The notes beneath the pieces were generated by a model. It had not been told where the DNA came from, ran no database searches, and saw only the letters and a program-made list of their open reading frames with translations. The position numbers and the translations under genes are program-made. 64,000 nucleotides of DNA, taken from contig NZ_SGIM01000005.1 of assembly GCF_004208515.1 (NCBI RefSeq), positions 124,001 through 188,000 of the forward strand, in the 5' to 3' direction. This DNA comes from Acinetobacter halotolerans. Lineage in GTDB: Bacteria > Pseudomonadota > Gammaproteobacteria > Pseudomonadales > Moraxellaceae. Below, piece after piece: positions 50,851 to 60,036 of the stretch; the first letter of the stretch is position 1; every line of letters starts with the position of its first letter.

Positions 50851-52077
50851 TCAAGACGCTATTTTATTGAGTAATTTTTCTGAACGTTGTTGTTGTTCTA
50901 GGTTGAATTGAAGCTGATGGTTTTGTAAGAGTTCACGAGCAGATGTATAAGCACCTAGCTCTATATATTGCTCAGCTAAATCTAAGTTAAGTTCAGCCTC
51001 ATCTAACTGTTGCAAGTCAGGAAATGATTGAGCCAATGGGTCGTTAAGTTCGACAGTCACAGTTTGTGGAACTGGATCAACTGCATCTAATTTTGGCTCT
51101 ATTGTTGTACTCGGTTCTGTAATTTCAAAAGAAAGCTCTGTTTTCTCAATCGGGTGTTGCTTTTCAGTGGAATGCTGAGGTTGATCAATGTGGAAATCTA
51201 AGCCAGACGTTTCGGTGATATTGTCATTTTTGATTTCACTCTGGCGAGATGTTGCATCTAAATTAGAGAAATTAAAATCTAATTCAGGCTTTGTATCATT
51301 GCCCGATAATGCTTCAGTCGCAGGTGCTGATGCCAAGTCGGATGAAAAGTCTAAAGCAGGTTGCTGTTGTAGCTCAGTTGTTGCTGCTGCGGGTTTGACG
51401 GTTTCTTTCTGTTCAAAGGAAAAGTCGAAATCTAAAGCTTGAACCTGTGCTTCTACTTCGGCAGGTTTCTCTTGCTCAGCAGGAGCTGTATATTCAGATT
51501 GTAAATCATCAAAAGTTGGTTTAGCCGGTGTTTCAACCAATGCATCAAAGTCGGCCGTTTTATTTTGAGCTTCAACTTCTGCAATACGTGATGATTGTGT
51601 TGGGTGCGATTTGAAGTCAATACTATCAAATGATTGAGAGTTCTTTATACGTTCTTGATTCTTTGCTTCAGCCGCCTGTGCGATATCCTCTAATTTTAAT
51701 GCGTGAACATGCTTAATCAGTTGATCAATCGCAAAGTCATCTTTTTGCGCTAGATGGATGTCGAGTAAAAAAAGATAAAGCTCATGTTGAGAGTTATCTT
51801 GTTTTAAAGCCTGATTGATTTGTGCTTCAGCAGATTGATAATTTCCGCTTTGAATTTGTTGGGTAAGTTTTTGACGTAAGCTTTCTGAAATAGCTGTGGT
51901 TGCTGGAGGGGCAGACGCTAGCTCTTCACGTGCAAGTGCCGTGCGCGTCGCTGTTTTCTTTGCTGTCTTGCTTGCACTTTTCTTTGATGCTGGACGATTT
52001 TGAGTGTTCTCACGTTTCTTTAAAACGATCGCAACGACTAATACGATGACGAGCAATAAAATTATTATAGTTGACAT
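50851..52077 (-). CDS. FimV C-terminal-like, membrane-anchored protein
   Basis: This 408-residue protein starts with one transmembrane helix (STIIILLLVIVLVVAIVLKKRE), followed by a basic segment, one or two TPR-like helical pairs (RQKLTQQIQSGNYQSAEAQINQALKQDNSQHELYLFLLDIHLAQ), a long acidic disordered region with repeated LDFxF motifs, and a C-terminal LNLDLAEQYIELGAYTSARELLQNH domain. The end matches the FimV C-terminal domain of type IV pilus hub proteins, with its acidic tail and helical hairpin. It lacks the LysM part, which is encoded by the next gene upstream. Confidence 0.75.
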   Translation of the reverse strand: MSTIIILLLVIVLVVAIVLKKRENTQNRPASKKSASKTAKKTATRTALAREELASAPPATTAISESLRQKLTQQIQSGNYQSAEAQINQALKQDNSQHELYLFLLDIHLAQKDDFAIDQLIKHVHALKLEDIAQAAEAKNQERIKNSQSFDSIDFKSHPTQSSRIAEVEAQNKTADFDALVETPAKPTFDDLQSEYTAPAEQEKPAEVEAQVQALDFDFSFEQKETVKPAAATTELQQQPALDFSSDLASAPATEALSGNDTKPELDFNFSNLDATSRQSEIKNDNITETSGLDFHIDQPQHSTEKQHPIEKTELSFEITEPSTTIEPKLDAVDPVPQTVTVELNDPLAQSFPDLQQLDEAELNLDLAEQYIELGAYTSARELLQNHQLQFNLEQQQRSEKLLNKIAS

Positions 52078-52141
52078 GATCTATACCCCTTAAAAAATAG
52101 AACCGCTTTTATCCAAAACTATGAGAATCTTTTTACATCAC

Positions 52142-53569
52142 TCAGTGTGTTGGTTTTTTAATTTCCTGTTGCGCTTTCAGTTGATCTTGCAGCTCGGCAA
52201 GTCGAGCATTTAAAAGCTGAATCCGTTGGTCCTTCTGGCGTAGAGCCAATTCTAACTGTGTTACGTTTCTTTGTAATGTAACGGTTTTTTCCCGTGCTGT
52301 CATAACTTTTAATGATAAGTCAGCGCTGGTTTTTTGTTGTAATGTGTCTTTTTTGGCACTTCCCGTACTTGAATCTTGGTTGCTTTCAGCGACCAAAGAC
52401 ATTTCGGCTTGCTGTAAGCGATATTTTGCTTTTTCAGCAGGGGCACCTAAGGGTTTTGTTGCAATTTGATTGGCATTTGGGTTTTTCTGAACAGGGATTG
52501 AGTTGAGATTGAAATTTAAATGGGAGCCTTGTCTAAGTCGGCTGGCATTTCCGCCGATAAAGGCATGCTCATTTTGTACTTTAATCTGCTTCATCACCTG
52601 TGGAAGAGGCTGCTGGGTATCAGCAGAGATCCGTTGTGCAATACTCCACAATGATTCATTACGTTGCACAACATGTTGTTGGTTATTTGCGGATGTTGAA
52701 TGATCCGCTGCGGTTTTTTTCTTTGCTGGTGGAGTGGTATTTTTAGCTTGGTGTTGAGTTTTACTATTTTGTTGCGCAGTTTCAATCTCCGTGCCCTTCA
52801 GCTCACTTTCAGCAGTTATAGGGTTTATTTGCGCTGGAGTACTTCCTATTTGATTTTCTGATGCGAATGCTGTGTTGTCATGCTTCATTACTGTTGCTTG
52901 TTGACCTTGAGCTGTGGAAGCAACGGAGGGTACTTGAGTATTTGTAGTCTGTTCGATTGGCTGCACTGCGGTATTGGTGGTTGTAGCAACGCGTGTCTCT
53001 GAAATATTCAATACTGGCGGAAGAGCAAAGGGCACATTCAGCAGTTTCTCATGTTTTAATTCAGGCTGGGTGCTTATGTTATACCGTGTGCTTTCGGGCA
53101 GATTTAAGGCAATATCTTTTTCGCTGACAATAAACTTCGGGGTCAGCGACTTTTCATTACTGGTCTTGGCGGCCGATGCTGACATTGCTGGTTGGCGTAT
53201 CGGTTGTCGAATATGCTTTAAGTGTGCAGATTCGCCTTCTTTAATTTTAAGGATAATATTTAGTTCAGGATCAATCATGGGGCGGGAGGAGGTAATCACA
53301 ATCACTCCTTCACCTCGATTATTGTGACGTGTAAAAAAATTGAGTTGCGATGGAGGTTGATGCATGGCACCCATCATGTGTAAATCTTCTGGTGTGGCCA
53401 GACTTACGTCAAATTTAGAATTTCGATCGGCTTGATGGAAGCTCATTTCTGCATAAAGTAATTCACCCGGTGCAGACTTGATTTGCAGAGGGTCAAAGGT
53501 AATCGCATAAAGTTGTTGCGAAGATAAAATGGCTAAAATGGCAATTTTTAATTTGTTATTAACAGTCAT
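52142..53569 (-). CDS. FimV N-terminal-like, LysM-containing periplasmic protein
   Basis: This 475-residue protein has a signal peptide (MTVNNKLKIAILAILSSQQLYA, cleaved near residue 22) and a FimV-type N-terminal domain (FDPLQIKSAPGELLYAEMSF, FDVSLATPEDLHMMGAMHQPPSQLNFF). A Gln/Thr-rich linker leads to a LysM-like module (QQHVVQRNESLWSIAQRISADTQQPLPQVMKQI). The C-terminal part is a coiled coil (VTLQRNVTQLELALRQKDQRIQLLNARLAELQDQLK). It lies 64 bases upstream of the TM/TPR gene, in the same orientation. The two together resemble one FimV split in two, a peptidoglycan-binding hub for type IV pili and twitching. Confidence 0.78.
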   Translation of the reverse strand: MTVNNKLKIAILAILSSQQLYAITFDPLQIKSAPGELLYAEMSFHQADRNSKFDVSLATPEDLHMMGAMHQPPSQLNFFTRHNNRGEGVIVITSSRPMIDPELNIILKIKEGESAHLKHIRQPIRQPAMSASAAKTSNEKSLTPKFIVSEKDIALNLPESTRYNISTQPELKHEKLLNVPFALPPVLNISETRVATTTNTAVQPIEQTTNTQVPSVASTAQGQQATVMKHDNTAFASENQIGSTPAQINPITAESELKGTEIETAQQNSKTQHQAKNTTPPAKKKTAADHSTSANNQQHVVQRNESLWSIAQRISADTQQPLPQVMKQIKVQNEHAFIGGNASRLRQGSHLNFNLNSIPVQKNPNANQIATKPLGAPAEKAKYRLQQAEMSLVAESNQDSSTGSAKKDTLQQKTSADLSLKVMTAREKTVTLQRNVTQLELALRQKDQRIQLLNARLAELQDQLKAQQEIKKPTH

Positions 53570-53707
53570 CTCGATCCATGAAAAGTGATGTTTTAGTCAG
53601 GTCATAAAGCCTGTTGATATTTCAGCCATGGTGAAATTCCAACAAGGTCTGAGTATACATTACCGTGATGTAAATGAATTGTAAATTATTCATATTTAAT
53701 AATAATA

Positions 53708-53735
53708 AAAAGCCGATCAAGTGTGATCGGCTTTT
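53708..53735. terminator. Bidirectional terminator of asd
   Basis: A perfect 12-bp stem (AAAAGCCGATCA/TGATCGGCTTTT) with loop AGTG lies 21 bases after the asd stop on the minus strand. Confidence 0.9.
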
Positions 53736-53755
53736 GGTTTTTCATCTTTTTTTGC

Positions 53756-54874
53756 TTAGGCGTTCTTATATTCAACTAAAATTCGAAGCATACGACGCAA
53801 TGGTTCAGCCGCACCCCAAAGCAATTGATCACCTACTGTAAATGCGCCTAAATACTCTTTACCCATATTGAGTTTACGCAGACGACCGACAGGAACAGTC
53901 AAAGTCCCTGTTACAGCAACAGGCGTAAGATCTGTCATCGATGCTTCACGTGTATTCGGAACAACTTTAGCCCATTGGCTTGAGTTGCGAATCATTTCTT
54001 CGATTTCATCAAGTGGCACATCTTTTTTCAATTTCAATGTGATGGCTTGAGAATGGCAACGCATCGCTCCAATACGAACACAGTGACCATCAATTGGCAC
54101 GATTTGCTGATTGCCTAAAATCTTGTTGGTTTCAACTTGGCCTTTCCATTCTTCTTTTGATTGACCACTTTCGAGCTGCTTGTCGATATATGGAATCAAT
54201 GAACCTGCCAATGGCACACCAAAATTTGCTTTAGGGAAGTTTTCACCACGTTGTAAGTCCGCGATTTGACGGTCAATGTCAAGAATCGCAGATTTTGGAT
54301 CATCCAGTAAATCTTTTGTATTGTTATACAAATAGCCCATACCCGTGATGAGTTCACGCATATTTTGCGCGCCAGCGCCTGAAGCCGCTTGATATGTCAT
54401 TGAAGTTGCCCATTCCACCAAGTTGTTTTGGAACAGCGAACCTAGGCCCATCAACATCAAAGAAACAGTACAATTGCCACCCACGAAAGTTTTAGTGCCG
54501 TTGACTAAACCATCTTTGATCACATTTAAATTGACAGGATCAAGTACAATGATGGCATCATCAGCCATACGTAGAGTCGATGCTGCATCAATCCAGTAAC
54601 CGTTCCAGCCTTCTGCTTTAAGTTTTGGAAAAACTTCAGAGGTGTAGTCACCACCTTGACAGGTCAAAATGACATCCATTTGCTTCAGACTGTTAATGTC
54701 TGTTGCATCCATAAGTGCTGGGGCAGTCTTACCACCAAATGAAGGAGCTTCGCCACCTGCATTACTGGTAGAGAAATAGAAAGGCTCAATATGAGCAAAA
54801 TCATTCTCTTCAACCATGCGTTGCATAAGGACAGAACCAACCATCCCACGCCAACCGACCAGACCTACTTTCAT
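53756..54874 (-). CDS. asd: Aspartate-semialdehyde dehydrogenase
   Basis: Asd reduces aspartyl phosphate to aspartate semialdehyde, the branch point to lysine, threonine, methionine and diaminopimelate. The 372-residue enzyme starts [20 protein letters not shown] and has the catalytic Cys in [16 protein letters not shown], the [16 protein letters not shown] [17 protein letters not shown], and [12 protein letters not shown] with the active-site His. The length fits the gammaproteobacterial type. It precedes the FimV-like genes on the same strand but a strong terminator separates them. Confidence 0.97.
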   Translation of the reverse strand: MKVGLVGWRGMVGSVLMQRMVEENDFAHIEPFYFSTSNAGGEAPSFGGKTAPALMDATDINSLKQMDVILTCQGGDYTSEVFPKLKAEGWNGYWIDAASTLRMADDAIIVLDPVNLNVIKDGLVNGTKTFVGGNCTVSLMLMGLGSLFQNNLVEWATSMTYQAASGAGAQNMRELITGMGYLYNNTKDLLDDPKSAILDIDRQIADLQRGENFPKANFGVPLAGSLIPYIDKQLESGQSKEEWKGQVETNKILGNQQIVPIDGHCVRIGAMRCHSQAITLKLKKDVPLDEIEEMIRNSSQWAKVVPNTREASMTDLTPVAVTGTLTVPVGRLRKLNMGKEYLGAFTVGDQLLWGAAEPLRRMLRILVEYKNA

Positions 54875-55060
54875 GTCATTTCGCCTCGGTATGTAAAAAC
54901 TTTAAGGGGCTTGAGTGTATCAAAAGTGAACGCAACTGCAAGTGTTACATGAATAAAACAGTTGATTTATTGTGTGGAATTATTTGTTTGTGTTAGATGG
55001 AAAATTGATAAAGCCGTAACTTTATTGAAAATCTTCAAAATCTCTAAGAGTAAAATTAAT

Positions 55061-56194
55061 ATGATATGGATTGAGATTTGCGCAGTTTTGGTTATTTGGT
55101 TAAGTGTATGGTCCTTGATTCCCCGTGATGAATGGTGGTTTAGGGGAGCAGACTTTCCTAGATTACAGATTTTAGCGATTGGAATCGTTGCTTTGGTTGG
55201 TTTGCTATTTATACCGGCTGAATGGACATTACAAAGAGAAATATTACTTTTGGGTGTGATTGCAGCTGTCGCATATCAACTTAAAATGGTTTTGCCCTAT
55301 ACCCCAATATGGAAGAAACAAGTGAAACAGGTGGGTCAGGATCAACTGAATCCTGAACAACAAATCTCTTTACTGGTGGCGAATGTTTTAACCCCAAATG
55401 ATAAATATGATTTACTTCTTCAGCATATTGAGGCGTTGCAACCTGATATCGTCTTAACCCTTGAGTCGGATATGGTTTGGCAAGATGCTTTAAAACCCAT
55501 AGAGAAGGACTATCCCTACCGAGTTGCCGTGCCACTGGACAACTTATATGGTATGCATCTGTATAGCCGTTTAGCTTTGATTGAGCCAGAAGTTAAATTT
55601 ATTTTAAGTGACGACGTTCCCTCGATTCATGCAACTTTGAAGTTGCGCTCAGGGATTCTGGTTCAGCTTTATTGTTTACATCCCAAGCCACCTAGCCCGA
55701 CCGAAGCCAAAGACTCTACTTTGAGAGATGCTGAGCTTTTGATCGTGGGTGATCGGATCAAAGACTTAGATCAAAGCTGTATTGTGATGGGAGATTTAAA
55801 TGACGTGGCTTGGTCAAGAACAACTCGTTTATTTCAACGAATAAGTGGTTTACTCGATCCACGAGTAGGTCGATATTTTATGAATACTTTTCATGCCAAC
55901 TATTCATTACTACGCTGGTCTTTAGATCACATTTTTCATAGTGCTGATTTTGGATTAGTGGATATGAAACGCTTATCACATATTGGGTCAGATCATTTCC
56001 CTGTGTATGTTGTGTTGCAGACGGGACGGATTTTTGAGCAACAACAAGAATTGGAACAAACGAAAGCAGATGAAGAGGAGGCACAGCAAGCAATTCAAGA
56101 TGGAATAGAAAAGGCAGAGCAAGAAGAAAAAGCGGTGGTAGATGAGCTTGCTCGACCACATAAGATCATGATGGCGACTCAGGATAAACAATGA
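55061..56194 (+). CDS. Endonuclease/exonuclease/phosphatase-fold membrane protein
   Basis: This 377-residue protein has two to three N-terminal membrane helices (IWIEICAVLVIWLSVWSLIP, LAIGIVALVGLLFIP, ILLLGVIAAVAYQL) and then an EEP (DNase I-like) domain. The metal-binding motifs are LLVANVLTPN, ALQPDIVLTLESD, VMGDLNDVAWSR and the final SHIGSDHFPVYVVL. The C-terminal 60 residues are a charged coiled coil. Substrate is unknown; membrane-bound members of this family can act on lipids or nucleic acids. The frame extends to 54962, but MIWIEICAV at 55061 with AAGAG fits the topology better. Confidence 0.85.
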   Translation: MIWIEICAVLVIWLSVWSLIPRDEWWFRGADFPRLQILAIGIVALVGLLFIPAEWTLQREILLLGVIAAVAYQLKMVLPYTPIWKKQVKQVGQDQLNPEQQISLLVANVLTPNDKYDLLLQHIEALQPDIVLTLESDMVWQDALKPIEKDYPYRVAVPLDNLYGMHLYSRLALIEPEVKFILSDDVPSIHATLKLRSGILVQLYCLHPKPPSPTEAKDSTLRDAELLIVGDRIKDLDQSCIVMGDLNDVAWSRTTRLFQRISGLLDPRVGRYFMNTFHANYSLLRWSLDHIFHSADFGLVDMKRLSHIGSDHFPVYVVLQTGRIFEQQQELEQTKADEEEAQQAIQDGIEKAEQEEKAVVDELARPHKIMMATQDKQ

Positions 56195-56198
56195 ATGA

Positions 56199-56216
56199 TG
56201 TAAGCAATATCGTACA
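56199..56216 (+). promoter_or_regulatory. GacA-type upstream activating sequence
   Basis: TGTAAG-CAATAT-CGTACA matches the GacA box TGTAAG-N6-CTTACA at 11 of 12 fixed positions. It lies directly after the stop of the EEP gene and about 65 bases before the predicted start of a GGA-rich RNA, the distance seen for rsmY and rsmZ of pseudomonads. Confidence 0.75.
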
Positions 56217-56272
56217 ATGATTTAGGTCCGTAGCGAATAGTCCTACAAGATTAAAAGGTTTATTCTAAATAC

Positions 56273-56442
56273 ATCAGCACAGGACTCAGGAATGGATTTC
56301 CGCTTTAAGGATAGCAACGCTGAGATGGAAAAGTCATCATGGATATGATGCATGCGATGGACGCAAGATAATAAAAAAAGAACGTGAAAGCACAACCTCA
56401 TTTGCCCGAGTTTTGCAGGATGCAGAACTCGGGTTTTAATTT
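56273..56442 (+). ncRNA. Rsm/Csr-type small RNA (CsrA-sequestering)
   Basis: No gene covers this region. A TATTCT -10-like element at 56261 predicts a start near 56273. The following 170 bases carry eight GGA triplets: 56282, 56289, 56294, 56309, 56327, 56341, 56359 and 56418, several as AGGA or ATGGA. It ends with a strong terminator (CCCGAGTT/AACTCGGG, then TTTTAATTTT) whose inner TGCA/TGCA stem displays the last GGA in its loop, the ideal form for CsrA/RsmA binding. With the GacA box it fits the RsmX/Y/Z family. The exact 5' end is an estimate. Confidence 0.8.
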
Positions 56443-56466
56443 TGAAGAAATGAAACTTTAGGTTAC

Positions 56467-57171
56467 TCAGGGTAGAGTTGCTTCTAAATTTTGTTCTGTA
56501 GTCGGTTGTTGTAACTCATCCTCAAGAGCGGTGGGTATTTTTCTCTTTTGAATCGTGAATGAGAGCGGTAATGGGGGACATTTTTCCCACTGGGATCGAG
56601 TCGATGGAAGTTCAGAGCCATATGACACTAAATAATTCACATCCCATTGATGAGCTGCATTTATAAAATCAAGATTCAATGTATATATTTTGGTTTCATA
56701 AGGTTGAAAAACTTGGACACTTTGTTGTTCTAAGGAGCAGTGAGGATATGGAGATCTAGCAAAGACCATATCATTTTTTTGAATTTTAAATGGCTGACAT
56801 TGATCTGCACGTTCAAAAATATAATTTGGTGTCGTGTTTTTAATTTCGACTTGTAAACTGGTTAATGGCAGATATTGGGTCGAACCAACAGGTATTGCTT
56901 GTTTACTATCTGTGAAAATGAAATGGACATTGCGCTGCATGCCCATACATTCATTATTATTCATGGCAGGTATTTTCACATAATAAATCGTGTCTTTTTC
57001 ATCATGCGAGGGGATGCTATCGCCGCCAGTTGGATTCGGTGGTTTTTGGTGTCCTGAACCACTTCCCCCTAGACTGACATTCGATGCTGAAAAGTTTTCA
57101 CCACAAGCCGTTAACACATTCGCTAACCCGCAAAGTAAAAAAGTGAGACTTATATTTTTTATTGAGTTCAT
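56467..57171 (-). CDS. Lipoprotein, unknown function
   Basis: A 234-residue protein with a lipoprotein signal and lipobox LTAC at Cys23. The next residues are a Gly/Ser/Pro-rich linker (VSLGGSGSGHQKPPNPTGGDSIPSHDEKD), typical of surface or outer-membrane tethered lipoproteins. The rest is beta-rich with several cysteines (NNECMGMQR, ADQCQPFKI, YPHCSLEQQ, EKCPPLPL). No family is recognised. It begins one base after the stop of the DUF6502 gene, so the two are co-transcribed. Confidence 0.72.
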   Translation of the reverse strand: MNSIKNISLTFLLCGLANVLTACGENFSASNVSLGGSGSGHQKPPNPTGGDSIPSHDEKDTIYYVKIPAMNNNECMGMQRNVHFIFTDSKQAIPVGSTQYLPLTSLQVEIKNTTPNYIFERADQCQPFKIQKNDMVFARSPYPHCSLEQQSVQVFQPYETKIYTLNLDFINAAHQWDVNYLVSYGSELPSTRSQWEKCPPLPLSFTIQKRKIPTALEDELQQPTTEQNLEATLP

Positions 57172-57172
57172 T

Positions 57173-58051
57173 TTATTTTTCCTTATAGGTATAAGGCACC
57201 TGTAGATTTATTTCTTTATCGTATTGATAAACGCCGAAACGGAATTGGAATTTTGCATTTTCTTGATCTTGATCTTTTTCACAATATTCAATGGCGCTGT
57301 GTAAAAGTTGTTTTGCCATGTCTTGCCAAAGTTCGAGACTGAGTTGTTTAAGGGCCTCTACAGATTCGGGTGTTAGTTTCTCAACGTGCAAGGCCTGTTC
57401 TAGATGAGTAAATGGTTTGTCGCTGATGAAATTATCGATACCGGCAGCTAAATGGTCAGTCAAGTTGGCTGAAAACAATGCTTTGCTTTCCTGCATTTGG
57501 TTGTCAGGAGTAAAACTGTTTTGTTGCAAGATAACATCAGAACCATTTTGAATAACAACGCCTAGACGTTGAAGTTCAAGCAAAATAGATCGAGGGTGTT
57601 TTTCAGTCGAGATATATCGAACCAAGTCCTCAAAACTATTTTCACTGCCTGAAATTGGAATTTGATGAGGAAGATCGAGTGCGATCCATCGCGAAATTAC
57701 GCGAGCTGGGACACTAATTGCAAAATTGGGTGTTTCAAGTGTTTGATTAGTTTGTTGTTTGAACGTATTGACATCTTTACGATGCAAACCTGATAAAAGG
57801 CTAACTGCTGAATCAGTCTTATTTTGTTTGATGCGTTCTAGTTCTGTGAGTGCTTGAGCATAAAAGATTGGTTTTAGTGCGGCAGCAAAATCTGTATACC
57901 CAACCCCTGAATGAATGAGCCAACGTGCAATATGTTGCATCATTGGAAATATACTTTCCAATGTGGTTTCTGCATTTTTGGTCATCGTACTATTTTGTAG
58001 TTTGATCTGATCCACATCATTGGAATCTAGAGGCGTTCTCTGTTTAGTCAT
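57173..58051 (-). CDS. DUF6502 family protein
   Basis: A 292-residue cytoplasmic protein that fits the DUF6502 family. Typical segments are a first helix region (SIFPMMQHIARWLIHSGVGYTDFAAALKPIFYAQA), an HTH-like stretch (SAVSLLSGLHRKDVNTFKQ), and ARVISRWIALDLPHQIPISG with LLELQRLGVVIQNG. A DNA-binding function is suggested by the HTH-like part but is unproven. The frame is open to 58315, but GGAGAT before the ATG at 58051 makes that the start. The downstream lipoprotein gene follows after one base. Confidence 0.75.
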   Translation of the reverse strand: MTKQRTPLDSNDVDQIKLQNSTMTKNAETTLESIFPMMQHIARWLIHSGVGYTDFAAALKPIFYAQALTELERIKQNKTDSAVSLLSGLHRKDVNTFKQQTNQTLETPNFAISVPARVISRWIALDLPHQIPISGSENSFEDLVRYISTEKHPRSILLELQRLGVVIQNGSDVILQQNSFTPDNQMQESKALFSANLTDHLAAGIDNFISDKPFTHLEQALHVEKLTPESVEALKQLSLELWQDMAKQLLHSAIEYCEKDQDQENAKFQFRFGVYQYDKEINLQVPYTYKEK

Positions 58052-58255
58052 TCTATCTCCAGTGTGGATGGATACCCATAAAAAAGTATAAGCGTTTATG
58101 TGTGAAATATTAACAGAATGACGAGAAAGATTAAAAAATCTTACAAAATAGGTATCCGATATTAACCTTGGTGATCTTGAATTGGCTTGAAATTGTATTT
58201 TTTTTGACCCATTATTATAAATGTTAAATTTTAACATTTTTTGAGGGTGGCAGAA

Positions 58256-58648
58256 ATGAACAACATTAAAGGATGGCTCATTATCGTGAGTGTGATGATT
58301 CCAATGAACAGTCATGCCGGATTTGCTGATACTTTGAGAGACCTTCGTAATACCTTAGGTCAGGTCAGTGAAACGACGAAGCAAGTTGCAGGGATTTCCC
58401 AAGATGTGAAAAACACGAGCGGACAAAATCAACAAGCGGCAATACAAACAAACTTAGTGACGGGTCAGACATTACGTCCCAAAATTAATAATATTTCACT
58501 TTATCAATCGGCCAATAAATCAAGTGCTGTGATGTATAAGCTTTCCAAATCAACCGATTTAGTTTTCTCTGGCAATGTGCAACAAGGGCTTTATGAAGTC
58601 GCAACGGATCATGGGACAGGCTGGGTTGAAGGTCATTTGGTGCAATAA
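58256..58648 (+). CDS. Exported SH3-domain protein
   Basis: A 130-residue protein with a signal peptide (MNNIKGWLIIVSVMIPMNSHA, likely cut after Ala21). The first mature part is helical and Gln/Thr-rich (TLGQVSETTKQVAGISQDVKN), and the C-terminal half is an SH3b-like domain (LRPKINNISLYQSANKSSAVMYKLSKSTDLVFSGNVQQGLYEVATDHGTGWVEGHLVQ). Such domains bind peptidoglycan or other proteins in the periplasm. The ATG at 58256 is preceded by GAGGGTGG. It is divergent from the DUF6502 gene. Confidence 0.8.
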   Translation: MNNIKGWLIIVSVMIPMNSHAGFADTLRDLRNTLGQVSETTKQVAGISQDVKNTSGQNQQAAIQTNLVTGQTLRPKINNISLYQSANKSSAVMYKLSKSTDLVFSGNVQQGLYEVATDHGTGWVEGHLVQ

Positions 58649-58794
58649 GATCTAAGTCAGTGAAAACAGATCACATCTTTCATGATCTATTCGCCACATT
58701 ATCTGGCATACCTATATAGCAGCAATTTGATCAAGTGTGTGTAGCTAAAGTCAGATATCTTGTCATTTTTCTTGTAGTGATATTTTATCTAAGA

Positions 58795-58946
58795 TGAGAA
58801 ATCTTAGGAGTAACAAGCCAACAGATGTTGATACGGTGACGGGTAGGATTGATGGAGGATGTTTAATTGTATTTAGATCATCCCGATAAAGTCGCAAGGG
58901 AATGGCTTAAAGCAAAACAGACTTATTTTTGAGATAAGTCTGTTTT
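58795..58946 (+). ncRNA. Possible second GGA-rich small RNA
   Basis: The 314-base gap after the SH3 gene holds TTGTCA (58760-58765), 17 bases, TTTTAT, and then about 150 bases with five GGA triplets (58807, 58846, 58854, 58857 and 58899) and a TAAGAT/ATCTTA hairpin near the start. It ends in a perfect 13-bp hairpin at 58914-58946 that also serves the convergent acyltransferase gene. It lacks a clear GacA box, so the assignment is weak. It is on the plus strand. Confidence 0.4.
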
Positions 58947-58962
58947 CTTATTGAAGGTTGGA

Positions 58963-59898
58963 TTAATAAATACTTTCATATCCTTCAGCGCGCGTTTTAA
59001 AACGACGATGAAACCACATCCATTGTGTTGGTGCGATGCGAAGTTGGGCTTCAATAATTTTATTTACGCGAATCGCATCATCCACTTCATCTTCACTAGG
59101 CATATTCTCAACTATAGGTTCGATTAGCACTTTATATTTTGGATTTCGAATGTCTCCATAGCGATAAAAATACAGTGGAATAGCAACAGCTTTAGAAATT
59201 TTTAATAAACGGCGATGTGCGGTAACCGTCGCGGCTGGTACACCAAAGAAAGGCGCCATCACTCCTTGTTTTAAACCAAAATCTTGATCCGGACTATACC
59301 AAATTGCCCCACCATCTTTGAGTCTACGAATAAGCCCACGCATATCATCGTGATCAATTTGATGTTTATAAATCGTATCTCGACAGCGATAAATAAACAT
59401 ATCCAGCATCGGATTATCTTGTGGACGATAGACCACATCAGGTTCAAAATATTGCGAACACAGATAGCCCCCTGCATCGAGTAAGGTGCTGTGCGTGCCA
59501 AGCAATAGTACGCCATGACCTTGTGCTTGGGCATTTTGAATATGTTCCAGTCCTTCAATATGGTGACGATTCTTAAACCATTTTGGGCAATACCACGCAT
59601 TCAGGGTCTCAAACATGCCAAGCATCATGTCAATGAAGACTTTTTTTGCATTGGTTTCAACTTCCGCAGGCGACCATTCAGGGAAGCACACTTCCATATT
59701 CCGTAATGTGGTTTTACGACGTGAGCGGAGTAGAGACCAACATATATGCGCCAAGCCATGTGCTAAGCGCCATTGGATTGCCCAAGGGAGGATTGCCAAC
59801 GATATAAGGAAGATAATTGCGATCCAATTCTTCCAGTATTTAGGCAATAAAAATTCCCATCGAAATTCGCCAGGAATATAAGACTGTTGTTGGCTCAT
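58963..59898 (-). CDS. Lipid A late acyltransferase, LpxL/LpxM family
   Basis: This 311-residue enzyme adds a secondary acyl chain to lipid A at the inner membrane. An N-terminal membrane anchor (WIAIIFLISLAILPWAIQW) is followed by the catalytic HxxxxD motif in LLLGTHSTLLDAGGYL. PDVVYRPQDNPMLDMFIYRCR and GGAIWYSPDQDFGLKQGVMAPFFGVPAAT complete the family pattern. The length is typical. Whether it is the LpxL or LpxM position cannot be told from sequence. It stands alone between the possible sRNA and the macro-domain gene. Confidence 0.9.
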   Translation of the reverse strand: MSQQQSYIPGEFRWEFLLPKYWKNWIAIIFLISLAILPWAIQWRLAHGLAHICWSLLRSRRKTTLRNMEVCFPEWSPAEVETNAKKVFIDMMLGMFETLNAWYCPKWFKNRHHIEGLEHIQNAQAQGHGVLLLGTHSTLLDAGGYLCSQYFEPDVVYRPQDNPMLDMFIYRCRDTIYKHQIDHDDMRGLIRRLKDGGAIWYSPDQDFGLKQGVMAPFFGVPAATVTAHRRLLKISKAVAIPLYFYRYGDIRNPKYKVLIEPIVENMPSEDEVDDAIRVNKIIEAQLRIAPTQWMWFHRRFKTRAEGYESIY

Positions 59899-60036
59899 AG
59901 AACTTTGATATGTGAATTAAGTTGAATTTTTGAAAAGTGTAACATGAAGTGAGTTTTTAATTCACTGATGTAACTGCAGAATCAATCTATTCTATTGTAG
60001 AGTGTGTATTTAAAAGCAAATCGCAAAGGAAAAATT

